Notes: generated by a model from the letters alone, not told the origin. DNA of 64,000 nucleotides from Halomonas sp. TA22 (GCF_013009075.1 NZ_CP053108.1:1-64000), one strand, 5' to 3'. Shown: positions 1 to 8,985, counted from the first letter of the stretch. Numbers and translations are program-made.

Positions 1-75
1 ACCCTCCTGGTCGAAACCGGCAACGCTCTTCAGGAATTCCTGCACTTCAGGGGTATCGAAAATCTTCACGGTCAT
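1..75 (-). CDS. catA: Catechol 1,2-dioxygenase, N-terminal 25 residues only (cut by window edge)
   Basis: The minus strand starts at an ATG (73-75) and reads MTVKIFDTPEVQEFLK, then SVAGFDQEG, the typical start of CatA, which opens the catechol ring to cis,cis-muconate using ferric iron. The rest of the gene lies beyond position 1. It sits 66 bases downstream of catC on the same strand, so a catBCA order is likely. A 63-base stretch of this start recurs exactly at 5692-5754 in a collapsed second copy. Only the N-terminus is visible, so nothing can be said about the active site. Confidence 0.85.
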   Translation of the reverse strand, partial: MTVKIFDTPEVQEFLKSVAGFDQEG

Positions 76-141
76 GGCGATTTCCTCAATCGTTTTGTCG
101 TTGTGTCCCGCCTGGGGCGAGAATTGGCGTGATGATGCAAC

Positions 142-432
142 TCAGGTGTCGTCCTCACGGATGGACGACGGATGGCGACACAGCGGCTTGACGCTGATCT
201 CCATGTAGGGAAAAAGGGGCAGGTTGGAGATGATCTCCTGCAGCTCGGCGTTATCCTCGACGTCAAACACGCTGACGTTGGCGTAGCTGCCGGCGACCCG
301 CCACAGGTGGCGCCACTTGCCGGCGCGCTGTAGCTCCTGGGAGTAGGCTTTCTCGGTCGCCTTGATCTTGGCGGCCTGCTCGGCCGGCATGTCTGGCGGC
401 AGTTTGACGGTCATTTCCACCTGAAACAGCAT
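142..432 (-). CDS. catC: Muconolactone delta-isomerase
   Basis: The 96-residue protein starts MLFQVEMTVKLPPDMP and matches CatC in length and pattern, including the central W-R-H-L-W-R-V-A-G-S-Y segment and the NLPLFPYM segment near residues 70-77. CatC converts muconolactone to 3-oxoadipate enol-lactone in the cytoplasm, as a multimer. A GAGGAG ribosome-binding site lies 6 bases before the ATG. It follows catB closely on the same strand and precedes catA, which points to a catBCA operon controlled by the divergent LysR regulator at 1688. Confidence 0.95.
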   Translation of the reverse strand: MLFQVEMTVKLPPDMPAEQAAKIKATEKAYSQELQRAGKWRHLWRVAGSYANVSVFDVEDNAELQEIISNLPLFPYMEISVKPLCRHPSSIREDDT

Positions 433-456
433 GTGATGCTCCTCCTCGTTCGGGCA

Positions 457-1578
457 TCAGTCCTTGCGGACGTAATGCGCCAGCTTGTCTTCATCCAAGG
501 TGATGCCGAGCCCGGGACCTTTCGGCAGATCGACACCGAACTCGCGATAGTTGAGCGGCTGGGTGACGATGTCGTCCTTGAGCAGCAGCGGGCCGAACAT
601 CTCGGTGCCCCAGGTCATCTCGCCGAGGGTCGCCCAGGCGTGCAGCGAGGCGGCGGTGCCGATGGTCCCTTCCAGCAGGGTGCCGCCATAGAGTCCAATC
701 CCTGCGGCCTGGGCCAGGTGGGCCAGCTCCAGCGCACCGTAGAGGCCTCCGGACTTGGCGATCTTCAGTGCATAGGCGCCGCTGAAGCCGCCCGCCGCCA
801 GTTCGAAGCCATCGCGGGCATCCTGTACCGCCTCGTCGGCCAGCATCGGCACGTTGAAGCGGTTGGCCAGGCGGATCAGGCCATCATGCTCGCGAGCGGG
901 AAGCGCCTGTTCGATCAAATCGATGCCGGCGTCCTGCAGGGCCTGGATGCCACGTACCGCGGTGGACTCGTCCCAAGCCTGGTTGACGTCGACGCGTACA
1001 CTGGCCCGGTCACCCAAGGCTTCCTTGATGGCCGCCACGTGCTTGACGTCGTGGTCGACCGGGTTGGCACCGATCTTGAGCTTGAAGTCGCAGTGACGAC
1101 GGTCACTCAGGCGCTGGAAGGCCTCGTCGATATCGCGCTGGGTATCGCCGCTGGCCAGGGTCCACAACACCGGCAAATGATCGTGGCGCGCCCCCCCCAG
1201 CAGCTCGGCGACCGGCAAGCCCAGACGCTTGCCCTGGGCATCCAGCAGCGCGGTTTCCAGCGCCGACTTGGCGATCGTGTTACCACGCGCATGGCGATTG
1301 AGTCGCGCCCTTAGGACGTTGACGTTGCTGGCCGGCTGGCCGATCAGTAGCGGCGCCAGGTAGGCATCGATATTGCGCTTGATGCTCTCGGGACTCTCAG
1401 GCCCGTAGGCCAGGCCACCGATGGTGGTACCCTCTCCCAAGCCCTCAACGCCGTCGCTGTCGCGCAGCCGCACGATGACCATGGTCTGACAGGCCATGGT
1501 GGTCATGGAGAGCTTGTGCGGGCGGATGGTCGGCAGGTCGACCAGCAGCGTGTCGATGGCGGCGATGACGGCGGACAT
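457..1578 (-). CDS. catB: Muconate cycloisomerase I
   Basis: The 373-residue enolase-superfamily protein forms muconolactone from cis,cis-muconate. The N-terminal capping domain is followed by the barrel with the expected residues: KLKIG near 168, the metal ligands in VDVNQAWD, IEQ and ADEA, the LKIAKSGG lysine, and EGTIG near the end. I chose MSAVIAAID at 1578; the open frame extends 23 codons further, but that extension would run into the regulatory region facing catR and has no family resemblance. It is the first gene of the presumed catBCA operon. Confidence 0.95.
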   Translation of the reverse strand: MSAVIAAIDTLLVDLPTIRPHKLSMTTMACQTMVIVRLRDSDGVEGLGEGTTIGGLAYGPESPESIKRNIDAYLAPLLIGQPASNVNVLRARLNRHARGNTIAKSALETALLDAQGKRLGLPVAELLGGARHDHLPVLWTLASGDTQRDIDEAFQRLSDRRHCDFKLKIGANPVDHDVKHVAAIKEALGDRASVRVDVNQAWDESTAVRGIQALQDAGIDLIEQALPAREHDGLIRLANRFNVPMLADEAVQDARDGFELAAGGFSGAYALKIAKSGGLYGALELAHLAQAAGIGLYGGTLLEGTIGTAASLHAWATLGEMTWGTEMFGPLLLKDDIVTQPLNYREFGVDLPKGPGLGITLDEDKLAHYVRKD

Positions 1579-1671
1579 GAGAGATGGCGCTCCAGCAATC
1601 GGTTGGCGGTGACTGAAGGGCAGTCTGATTGCGTCTGGCCTGTACAACCAATATCGTTTGAGTGCTCAGCC

Positions 1672-1686
1672 ATACTCAGGAGGTAT
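1672..1686. promoter_or_regulatory. Candidate CatM/BenM-type operator (ATAC-N7-GTAT)
   Basis: ATAC at 1672-1675 and GTAT at 1683-1686 are separated by exactly 7 bases, the published consensus for CatM and BenM binding. The site lies in the 109-base gap between divergent catB and catR and covers the AGGAGG ribosome-binding site of catR. Binding there would be expected to repress catR itself. Confidence 0.6.
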
Positions 1687-1687
1687 C

Positions 1688-2590
1688 ATGGAGCTTCGCC
1701 ACTTGCGCTACTTCTGCATCGTCGCCGAGGAGCTCAACCTCACCCGCGCAGCCGCCAAACTGCACATGGCGCAACCGCCTTTATCGCGTCAAATCAAGCA
1801 ATTGGAGTCTGAATTAGGTGCCGACCTTTTTCATCGCAGCCCGCGCGGACTGCGCCTTACTGCGGCGGGTCAGTTCTTTTATGAGCATACCCTGCAGATA
1901 CTGGAGAAGGTCGAGGTCACCACCGCCGCGACACGCCGCATGGCACGCAGCAAGCGCCGCCTGTTCGGCATCGGCTTCGTGCCCTCGGTGTTCTATGGCC
2001 AGCTGCCGCTGCTGGTGCGCGATTTACGACAAAAGGATGATGTCGAGCTGACCCTCGCCGAGCTGACTACCGTGCAGCAGATCCAGGCGCTCAAGGCGGG
2101 ACGTATCGATATCGGCTTCGGTCGCCTGCGCATCGACGACCCCGACGTGGAGCAGGAAGTGCTGTTCGACGAGCCGCTGATGGCGGCATTGCCCAGCGAC
2201 CACCCGCTGGCCAACATCCGCCCGACCCTTGCCGAGCTCGCCGACTACCCGCTGGTGCTGTTTCCGGCTAAACCACGCCCTAGCCTGGCCGACATCACCC
2301 TGGGGCTATTCCGCCGCCAGGGCCTCAAGGTCAGCGTGGCCCAGGAAGCCAACGAGCTGCAGACCGCGCTGAGCCTGGTGGCGTCGGAAATCGGTATCAC
2401 TCTGGTGCCGGAGCAGGTCAAGCGCGTGCAGCGCGATGGCATCGTATTCACCTACCTCGACGACCGCAGCATCACCTCGCCGGTGATCTGCAGCCGGCGC
2501 AAAGGCGAGCAACCTTCGCCGATCATGCACCAGGCGAATGCCATCTTGGAGGTGCTGGTGGAGAATCGGCGAACGGGGCGTTATCCGTGA
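1688..2590 (+). CDS. catR: LysR-type activator of the catechol branch (CatR/CatM/BenM group)
   Basis: The 300-residue protein begins MELRHLRYFCIVAEELN, the hallmark start of the CatR/CatM/BenM group, with a winged helix (residues 1-60, AQPPLSRQIKQLE recognition helix) and a two-lobed effector domain. These regulators sense cis,cis-muconate (BenM also benzoate) and activate cat genes. It is divergent from catB with 109 bases between them. ATG 1688 is preceded by AGGAGG; the upstream frame extension of 10 codons is not needed. Whether it is CatR, CatM or BenM in function cannot be decided from the sequence. Confidence 0.88.
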   Translation: MELRHLRYFCIVAEELNLTRAAAKLHMAQPPLSRQIKQLESELGADLFHRSPRGLRLTAAGQFFYEHTLQILEKVEVTTAATRRMARSKRRLFGIGFVPSVFYGQLPLLVRDLRQKDDVELTLAELTTVQQIQALKAGRIDIGFGRLRIDDPDVEQEVLFDEPLMAALPSDHPLANIRPTLAELADYPLVLFPAKPRPSLADITLGLFRRQGLKVSVAQEANELQTALSLVASEIGITLVPEQVKRVQRDGIVFTYLDDRSITSPVICSRRKGEQPSPIMHQANAILEVLVENRRTGRYP

Positions 2591-2828
2591 AGGGGCATTA
2601 TCAGAGCTTCTTCAAGCTGTCGTTATAGAGTGTCTCTTTTCTAGCTTTCAATCCTTGTTAACTTTGAGATCATGAAATTTTTCACCTCATTTAAAACTCA
2701 TCCCTGTTGAGTTCATTGGAAATTTCATGGCGGTGGTCGTTAGGAAGCGAAGCCTGATCATCCAGATCGGTAATGGCTGTGCATACACCGAGCAGTGGGA
2801 TCAGCCGATAACCACGGCGCCTCCCTGT

Positions 2829-4283
2829 TTATTTAAGTAGGCGAATGGCATGATCTTCAACATACTCAGAAAGCCCCGCCTCCCCGAACTCACGCCCTAT
2901 GCCGCTAAGTTTGATGCCGCCAAATGGCATTCGAAGGTCCAGGGACTCAAAGGAGTGGGTGTTGACAAAAGTGCTTCCTGCCTCGATGCGAGAGGCCAGC
3001 TTCATCCCACGCTCATGATTAGTCGTCCAGATAGACGATCCAAGGCCATAGTCAGTATCATTTGCCCACTCGACGACTTGATCCTCATTATCGTAAGGGA
3101 TCACTGGAATGATAGGTCCAAACTGCTCACAGCAACTCACTTCGTCGCTATGGGACGCACCTATAACGACATGCGGGAGCACATAATAACCATCATTTTT
3201 ATCTACCCCCTCTGCCAAGCGACCCAGTTCAACAACACGGGCACCCGACGCCTTGGTGGAATCAATCAGCTTGCAAACATTGCGGTATTGAGCCTCAGTT
3301 GCAAGCGGCCCGAACTTGACTCCCTCCATCAAGCCATGGCCGACCACAAATTCTTCGACCCGGCTGCATAGGGCGTCGACAAAGCGGTCATGCATCGACG
3401 CTGGCACATAAATTCTCTTGACCGCAAAGCAGATTTGCCCAGAACGTGTAAAGATACCCGGGATCATACGATCCAACGTATTTTCGATATCGGCATCGTC
3501 AAGCACAATTGCCGGATCATTTCCTCCCAATTCAAGAGTGACGTTCTTGATTGTGCCAGAGGCGCTAGCCATCACCGAACGAGCGGTTGTCGTCCCTCCC
3601 GTGAACCCAACTTTGCGTACCAGCGGATGAGTTGTCAGGGCCTCGCCTACTTCTGCATCACCATGGACAACATTGATGACACCCGGAGGAAACAGAGCCG
3701 CCATACGCTGCAAGGCAATAGTCAGCGCAGCAGACGCGAATGGCGATGGCTTGAGTACCAAAGTATTGCCAGTCGCCAACGCAGGCGCCAACTTCATCAT
3801 GGTGAGAACTACCGGCATGTTCCAAGGCACTATGGCCGCCACAACCCCGCGTGGCTGTTTTTCGATACGAATTGTGCACTGTTCATCGTCGATATTGATA
3901 GGCTCAAGAAATTTCTCGGCAAGGCTAGCCGTGTGCTGTAACACTCCTTTTCCAAGAGCAAAGTCAGTCTGAGCTTCCCAAAGCAAGCCTCCATGCTCAC
4001 GAACCAAAAGTGGAGCCAGTTCTTCAGCACAGTCACCGAGAACTTCACCTGCTTTCATCATAAGATCGACCCGAGTCTTTGGTTCAATCTTTCTCCATGA
4101 AAGGTAAGCTTGATGCGCTGCGTGGATGGCTCTATCAGCATCTTCGGCGGTACCCACAGCCACTTTAGCCACAACATCCGAGAGTTTTCCCGGATCTATA
4201 TGGTCTCGATATTTGCTAGTCTCCACAACATCACCAGCAATTAAATGACCAATCTTCACAACATCATTTTTTACAGAAAGCAT
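2829..4283 (-). CDS. NAD-dependent aldehyde dehydrogenase, AT-rich, probably imported
   Basis: The 484-residue ALDH-superfamily enzyme oxidises an aldehyde to the acid. The substrate-entry motif ELGGNDPAIVLDDADIE, the catalytic cysteine in SGQICFAVKR, and the cofactor motif FTGGTTTARSV are present. ATG 4283 is chosen because AAGGAG stands 6 bases upstream; an ATG seven codons earlier has no such site. It follows an aryl-alcohol dehydrogenase on the same strand, so the natural substrate is probably the aldehyde made by that enzyme (benzaldehyde-like). It does not closely resemble XylC. Codon use is visibly less GC-rich than in cat and pca genes, a sign of recent transfer. Confidence 0.8.
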   Translation of the reverse strand: MLSVKNDVVKIGHLIAGDVVETSKYRDHIDPGKLSDVVAKVAVGTAEDADRAIHAAHQAYLSWRKIEPKTRVDLMMKAGEVLGDCAEELAPLLVREHGGLLWEAQTDFALGKGVLQHTASLAEKFLEPINIDDEQCTIRIEKQPRGVVAAIVPWNMPVVLTMMKLAPALATGNTLVLKPSPFASAALTIALQRMAALFPPGVINVVHGDAEVGEALTTHPLVRKVGFTGGTTTARSVMASASGTIKNVTLELGGNDPAIVLDDADIENTLDRMIPGIFTRSGQICFAVKRIYVPASMHDRFVDALCSRVEEFVVGHGLMEGVKFGPLATEAQYRNVCKLIDSTKASGARVVELGRLAEGVDKNDGYYVLPHVVIGASHSDEVSCCEQFGPIIPVIPYDNEDQVVEWANDTDYGLGSSIWTTNHERGMKLASRIEAGSTFVNTHSFESLDLRMPFGGIKLSGIGREFGEAGLSEYVEDHAIRLLK

Positions 4284-4401
4284 GTAAAACTCCTTAATTA
4301 GCATCAGACATCACAGTTTCGCATGCAAAAGCCGATATGCTGTGCCAGGCATTTTCAGTATCACCTAAGACAAATCACTGCCAGCATCACGTTAATATCC
4401 T

Positions 4402-5511
4402 CTACTTAAGCCTTACAATCGGCTTAATGACAGAGCCATCTTTAGAATCCTCGAAGCCTTTATTTATCTCATCAATAGAATAAAATTTGACAAGCTTATC
4501 AAAAGGAAATCTCCCCTGCTTCCACAGGCTCACCAAACGAGGAATAAACTCTTGAGGAATTGCGCTCCCTTGGACCACAGTTTTGAAAGTCCAGCCTTTT
4601 ACAAGAGAGAGTCCTACTTCAAAGGGAACTTCTGTTCCGGGCGCCGCCGCTCCAACCATTACCAATGTTCCACGAATCCCCAATGCTTCAGCAGCTTTCT
4701 TGGTAACTTCAGGAATGGCTGTTGTATCGACAGCATACTTAACACCGTCTCCTCGCGTAATTTTTTTAATCTCCTCTACAACATCTAACCCACTGGAGTT
4801 TACTGTATGCGTGGCTCCAATTTCTCGCGCAACATTAAGCCGGGAGTCATGAATATCTACAGCAATGACTGTGGTACAGCCTGCAATCTTAGCAGCCATT
4901 ATAGCCGCTGACCCTACTGCCCCAACACCAAACACCACTAGTGATGTACCCGCTTCTGGTCTAATTTCGTTAAGAACAGCACCAGCCCCAGTTTGAAAAC
5001 CACATCCCAAAGGCCCCATCATTTCTAAAGGGACGTCTTTATCAATAACCACGACGCTCTCCTGCACTACATTGGCGTGCGTCGCAAATGATGACTGCCC
5101 AAAAAAGTGAGATGATATAGATTCGCCGTGACATGACAGTGATGTTGTGCCATCTCGACGCCGCCCCCCAAAGTCCTCCGCAAACAGGTTTTCGCAATAT
5201 GCCATTTCCCCTGCTCTACATTGCTTGCATTTTCCACAGTATGCGGCCGATAGCACGACATGGTCGCCCACTTCAATGTTGCTTACCGTACGCCCTACTG
5301 CTGTAACGACACCGGCCCCTTCGTGGCCTAACACAGCCGGCAATGGGGTTGGATAAATACCATCTCTCACGACGGCATCAGTGTGGCAGATTCCTGTCGC
5401 CACCATTTCTACCCGAACTTCGTTATCTTGAAGAGCATCCAGCTCAAGCGTTTCGACAGAGAGAGGCGCGCCGGTATCACGGGCAACAGCTGCAGTAATT
5501 GTCATTGTCAT
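4402..5511 (-). CDS. areB: Zinc-dependent aryl-alcohol dehydrogenase (XylB/AreB type)
   Basis: The 369-residue medium-chain dehydrogenase oxidises benzyl-type alcohols to aldehydes with NAD. Visible features are the catalytic zinc ligands in TGICHTD and GHEGAG, the structural four-cysteine loop (CGKCKQCRAGEMAYC), FGQSSFATHA as in XylB, and the nucleotide motif FGVGAVGSAA. AAGGAG precedes the ATG at 5511. In Acinetobacter ADP1 the are genes sit between the cat and sal genes; the same neighbourhood is seen here (cat, alcohol and aldehyde dehydrogenases, salicylate hydroxylase). Like the downstream aldehyde dehydrogenase, it is AT-richer than the flanks. Confidence 0.82.
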   Translation of the reverse strand: MTMTITAAVARDTGAPLSVETLELDALQDNEVRVEMVATGICHTDAVVRDGIYPTPLPAVLGHEGAGVVTAVGRTVSNIEVGDHVVLSAAYCGKCKQCRAGEMAYCENLFAEDFGGRRRDGTTSLSCHGESISSHFFGQSSFATHANVVQESVVVIDKDVPLEMMGPLGCGFQTGAGAVLNEIRPEAGTSLVVFGVGAVGSAAIMAAKIAGCTTVIAVDIHDSRLNVAREIGATHTVNSSGLDVVEEIKKITRGDGVKYAVDTTAIPEVTKKAAEALGIRGTLVMVGAAAPGTEVPFEVGLSLVKGWTFKTVVQGSAIPQEFIPRLVSLWKQGRFPFDKLVKFYSIDEINKGFEDSKDGSVIKPIVRLK

Positions 5512-5604
5512 GGGTATCGCTCCTTTCGTATTCTTCAGGAAAACATCGAATTATGGCTTAAATTACCGGCGTCAAGGTTATCGGCATTGATGACTCGGAT
5601 GAAG

Positions 5605-5766
5605 TCACGAGGTTCGTTCGTGCGTCAAACCCTGGCGGTAGCGGCCAGCTGGCTGGCCTGGTCCTGCTCGTCTTCCTTGGCTCGCGGACGCACCCTCCTG
5701 GTCGAAACCGGCAACGCTCTTCAGGAATTCCTGCACTTCAGGGGTATCGAAAATTTTAATCGTCAT
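5605..5766 (-). pseudogene. catA: catA deletion scar: first 25 codons joined to the last 21
   Basis: From ATG 5766 the minus strand encodes MTIKIFDTPEVQEFLKSVAG and FDQEG, then jumps into another frame. A shifted frame at 5690-5625 reads RPRAKEDEQDQASQLAATAR plus V and a stop, which looks like a CatA tail (RPRA is common there). The two parts are out of frame by one base, so the product would be a 53-residue nonsense peptide ending at 5605. The stretch 5692-5754 is identical to 1-63, whereas the first four codons differ from the catA at the window edge. About 240 codons are missing. The rest of 5512-5831 holds no gene. Confidence 0.8.
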
Positions 5767-5831
5767 TGCGTATATTCCATGGTGGGTTTTATTAGGAATA
5801 ATCCTTCAGTGCTGTGAATTGCTGAAAGCTA

Positions 5832-7136
5832 TCAGGCAAAAGCAGTGAGAGACGTAGACTCCCAGGCCAGCCGCACTTTCGCGGCGAGTACGTCATCTTG
5901 CGGATCGTGGTTCCACAGCCAGTCGAAGCGGGTCTCCAACTCGGAAGCTACTTTTTCTTCGTCATCGCCAATACCGGGGGCGCTGAGCTCATAGAGGTCC
6001 CCCGCTTCGTGGGAGGTGCGCTGTACCTTGCAGGTACGCTCATGACGAACCGCCTCGAAGGACGCCAAAACTTGCTGGGAGTTGTGCCGGGTGCAGGCTT
6101 GATCGGTGAGCAGACTAGCCAGTACGTAGGCGTCTTCTAGGGCTTGGCCGGCCCCCGCCCCTTGGTGGGGTACCATCGCATGGGCCGCATCCCCCACGAT
6201 CAGCACTCGATCGCGGTGATAGCGAGGCAGTTCCGGCAGTTCATGCAGCGCCCAACGGGTAGGCTCGGGAATGCACTCCAAGATCGCCTGAGAGGCAGCG
6301 CCCCAACCCTCGAATACACCCAGCATCTCCTCTTGGCTCACAGGCTTGACCCACGCTTCGCCTTCAGGAAGCGTAGGGGTGGCGGTGGAGCGGTCTGTGA
6401 TAAAAGCCACCACATTGATCAGCTCGGACTGCTTGACCGGGAAGGTCAGGATGTGGCGATCAGGACCAAGGTACATCTGCGGTACCAGAGCCAGGCGCTT
6501 GTCAGCGCCCTTGGCCGCCATGGCCGCCTCCAGCTGCTCGGTGGGAATCATCCCGCGATAGGCATAGGTGCCGCTCCACAACGGGCCGAGGTCACCGTAC
6601 TGCGCCGGAGGCAGCACATGCTCCCGAGCCGCCGACTTGATGCCGTCGAAGCCAATCAGGATATCGCAGCGATGGCGGCTACCATCCTCGAAAGCCACCT
6701 CGACGCCGTCTGCATCCTGCTGGACCTCGATACAGCGCTTCCCGAACTGAGCAATCCCTTCAGGCAGGTTGGCTACGATAGCATCCAGGAAATCAGCTCG
6801 GTGCACCGAGGACTGACCGCAACCCGGCGCCAGCGAGGCAGTCAGATAGGCATCGTCATGCCAGCGACGCCACTCGAACCAGACGTCCTCGTAGGGGGGC
6901 GGGGAGGAATCGGCGATGTGGCGATATGAACGCTCCAGACCGAGCAGTTGAATAGCCCGAACGGCGTTAGGTCCGAAGGAGACACCGGCGCCAATCTCGG
7001 AAAAATGCGGTGCCGCTTCGAAAAGTTGCACATCGAGCCTCGGATCCCGAGAGAGGGCAACGGCGAAGGCCACGCCCCCAATGCCGCCGCCGATGATGCC
7101 GATAGAAAAGCGTTCTGGTTGAGGGTCGGATACCAT
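5832..7136 (-). CDS. salA: Salicylate 1-hydroxylase (FAD monooxygenase)
   Basis: The 434-residue flavoprotein decarboxylates and hydroxylates salicylate to catechol with NADH and oxygen. It has the FAD dinucleotide motif GIIGGGIGGVAFAVAL near residues 13-28, the DG motif in LIGFDGIKSAAR, and the second FAD motif GDAAHAMVPHQGAGAGQALED with the salicylate-hydroxylase-like extension. It stands divergent from a NahR/SalR-type regulator and between the cat genes and the pca genes, so its catechol goes to CatA. nahG and salA are names for the same activity. Confidence 0.9.
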   Translation of the reverse strand: MVSDPQPERFSIGIIGGGIGGVAFAVALSRDPRLDVQLFEAAPHFSEIGAGVSFGPNAVRAIQLLGLERSYRHIADSSPPPYEDVWFEWRRWHDDAYLTASLAPGCGQSSVHRADFLDAIVANLPEGIAQFGKRCIEVQQDADGVEVAFEDGSRHRCDILIGFDGIKSAAREHVLPPAQYGDLGPLWSGTYAYRGMIPTEQLEAAMAAKGADKRLALVPQMYLGPDRHILTFPVKQSELINVVAFITDRSTATPTLPEGEAWVKPVSQEEMLGVFEGWGAASQAILECIPEPTRWALHELPELPRYHRDRVLIVGDAAHAMVPHQGAGAGQALEDAYVLASLLTDQACTRHNSQQVLASFEAVRHERTCKVQRTSHEAGDLYELSAPGIGDDEEKVASELETRFDWLWNHDPQDDVLAAKVRLAWESTSLTAFA

Positions 7137-7342
7137 GGTCGTGCTCCCGTGAACTGGCCGGAGGATGTGCCCTCACGCTAGGCACGCGACTTGTCGGCGA
7201 CCACACAACTCCCTGCATTCACTGCATAAGCAGGGCTAATAAGATTACAAAACAATTATTTAAAGAGTTTCTCGCCTATCGACACTCGACCTATGTCCCA
7301 TGTGCCGATGGGCGGGAAACACCCCAAACGGATAAGAATGCC

Positions 7343-8251
7343 ATGATCAAACTCTCGGAGATCGACGTGAACCTGCTAGTGGTGTTCGACCTCCTCTATC
7401 AGGAGATGAACACCCAACGAGTGGCCCTCCGCCTCGGCCTCACTCAGCCCGCGGTCAGCCACTCTCTGAAGCGGTTACGCACCCTCCTTGGAGATGAACT
7501 ATTCGAGCGCACCTCTCAAGGGCTGATGCCGACTCCTCTGGCCACTCGTCTCCATATTCCCGTACACCAGGCTCTCACGCAGCTACAGGAAACGCTTAAC
7601 CAGGCCGAGGATTTTGAACCAACAACCAGTAACCGCACCTTCAATTTCGCCATGACCGACATCGGTGAGATCGTCTTCCTGCCCCGTCTGCTCGAGCGAC
7701 TGGCCCAAGAGGCTCCAGGCATCTCGCTGAGCACGGTGCGCAATCACAACGAGAAACTGAAGCAGGAGATGGAGGAGGGCCGAATCGACCTGGCGATCGG
7801 TCTGATCCCTCAGCTCGGCGCCGGTTTCTACCAGCAGCGGCTGTTCGATCAACGCTATGTCTGCCTGATGCGCGAGGGGCACCCCTGCAGCCAAGTCTCC
7901 TTCACCCTGGAAGCGTTCCAAGCCGCTCGGCATGCAGTGGTAGTAGCCAAGGGAACGGGGCACGGCCAGGTCGAGACTTGGCTGTCCAAGGCTGGGGTGA
8001 GCCGCCCCGTGCGACTCGAAGTACCTAATTTCGCCGCCGTACCCTATCTCGTCGCCGATAGCGACTTGATCGTGACGGTGACGCACAAACTGGCCGAGGT
8101 GACCCGGGAGCGATTCGGGCTATGCATGCGTCCTCCCCCCCTGGAACTCCCTCAGGTGCCCATCAATCTTTTCTGGCATCGGCGTTTTCATCGCGACCCC
8201 GGCAACCAGTGGCTGCGCCGTCAGATTTTCGAGATGTTTGCCGAAGAGTGA
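7343..8251 (+). CDS. salR: LysR-type regulator, NahR/SalR group
   Basis: The 302-residue protein carries an N-terminal winged helix (DVNLLVVFDLLYQEMNTQRVA, then LTQPAVSHSLKRLR) of the NahR/NodD subgroup, and an effector domain with TDIGEIVFLP, typical of that subgroup. NahR and SalR respond to salicylate and activate salicylate hydroxylase. It is divergent from salA with a 206-base AT-rich gap that should hold the shared promoter. A second member of the same subgroup is at 13606. Confidence 0.8.
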   Translation: MIKLSEIDVNLLVVFDLLYQEMNTQRVALRLGLTQPAVSHSLKRLRTLLGDELFERTSQGLMPTPLATRLHIPVHQALTQLQETLNQAEDFEPTTSNRTFNFAMTDIGEIVFLPRLLERLAQEAPGISLSTVRNHNEKLKQEMEEGRIDLAIGLIPQLGAGFYQQRLFDQRYVCLMREGHPCSQVSFTLEAFQAARHAVVVAKGTGHGQVETWLSKAGVSRPVRLEVPNFAAVPYLVADSDLIVTVTHKLAEVTRERFGLCMRPPPLELPQVPINLFWHRRFHRDPGNQWLRRQIFEMFAEE

Positions 8252-8352
8252 GCCTCGCCCTCGTCCCCTTATGCAGTCTCGAGGTCATCCACTAGGAGAA
8301 ACGCTCGGCCCCGCATTGACGAGGCCGAAAAATCCGCTGTCGTGATGACGAT

Positions 8353-8985
8353 TCAGAAATCGAAGAATACCGTCTCGCCTTCACCCTGCAGGCGGATATC
8401 AAGACGGTAGCGTACCTTGCCGTCGGCCTCCTCGCGCTTGGCGATCAAGGTCTGTCGGCGCGCCGGCGATTCGACGCGCTTGAGTACCGGGCAGTCGGCG
8501 TTGGCCTGCGCTTCATCTTCGAAGTAGAGGCGTGTGTTGAGGTGGATGTTCACGCCACGGGCGAAGATCGTCAGGTTGATGTGCGGCGCCATGGCCTGGC
8601 CATCGGCGGTTTTGACCACGCCCGGCTTGACGGTCTTGAGCGTGAACTCGCTGCCGTGATCGAAGGTGGTAGCGGTACGCCCGAAGCTGTTGAACGGCTT
8701 GTGCAGATCGTACTCGAGCTGATACTCGCCGCGGCTGTCGGCCTGCCACGCCTCGATGAAGGCGTCGCGCACCAGGTCGCCGTTGCCGTCGATCACGGTG
8801 CCGACCACCTCGATGCGCTCACCCTCGGCGTCCGCCTTGGCCATCTCGTTCCAGATCTCCTCGTCGCGGGTCGGGTTGCCGGCGGCGGCCAGGGCCAGGC
8901 CGATGTGCACATAGGGGCCGGCGGTCTGGGAAGCGGTCTCGCGCAGGATCATCTCGCTCATGGGAACGGTGTTGGGCTGTTTCAT
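8353..8985 (-). CDS. pcaG: Protocatechuate 3,4-dioxygenase alpha subunit
   Basis: The 210-residue protein matches PcaG in length and in TASQTAGPYVHIGLA, EAWQADSRGEY, and the C-terminal RLDIRLQGEGETVFFDF. Alpha subunits lack iron ligands and pair with PcaH. The complex opens protocatechuate to 3-carboxy-cis,cis-muconate. It follows pcaH by 33 bases on the same strand, with a GAGGGAA ribosome-binding site before the ATG. Confidence 0.95.
   Translation of the reverse strand: MKQPNTVPMSEMILRETASQTAGPYVHIGLALAAAGNPTRDEEIWNEMAKADAEGERIEVVGTVIDGNGDLVRDAFIEAWQADSRGEYQLEYDLHKPFNSFGRTATTFDHGSEFTLKTVKPGVVKTADGQAMAPHINLTIFARGVNIHLNTRLYFEDEAQANADCPVLKRVESPARRQTLIAKREEADGKVRYRLDIRLQGEGETVFFDF

Noticed and set aside
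2727-2840. 38-codon frame (MAVVVRKRSLIIQIGNG...) between catR and the aldehyde dehydrogenase
   Set aside because: No ribosome-binding site, overlaps the end of the opposing gene, no recognisable family.
8305-8328. TCGGCC...GGCCGA hairpin after salR
   Set aside because: The run behind it on the plus strand is A, not T, and the stem is short with a 12-base loop; not convincing as a terminator.
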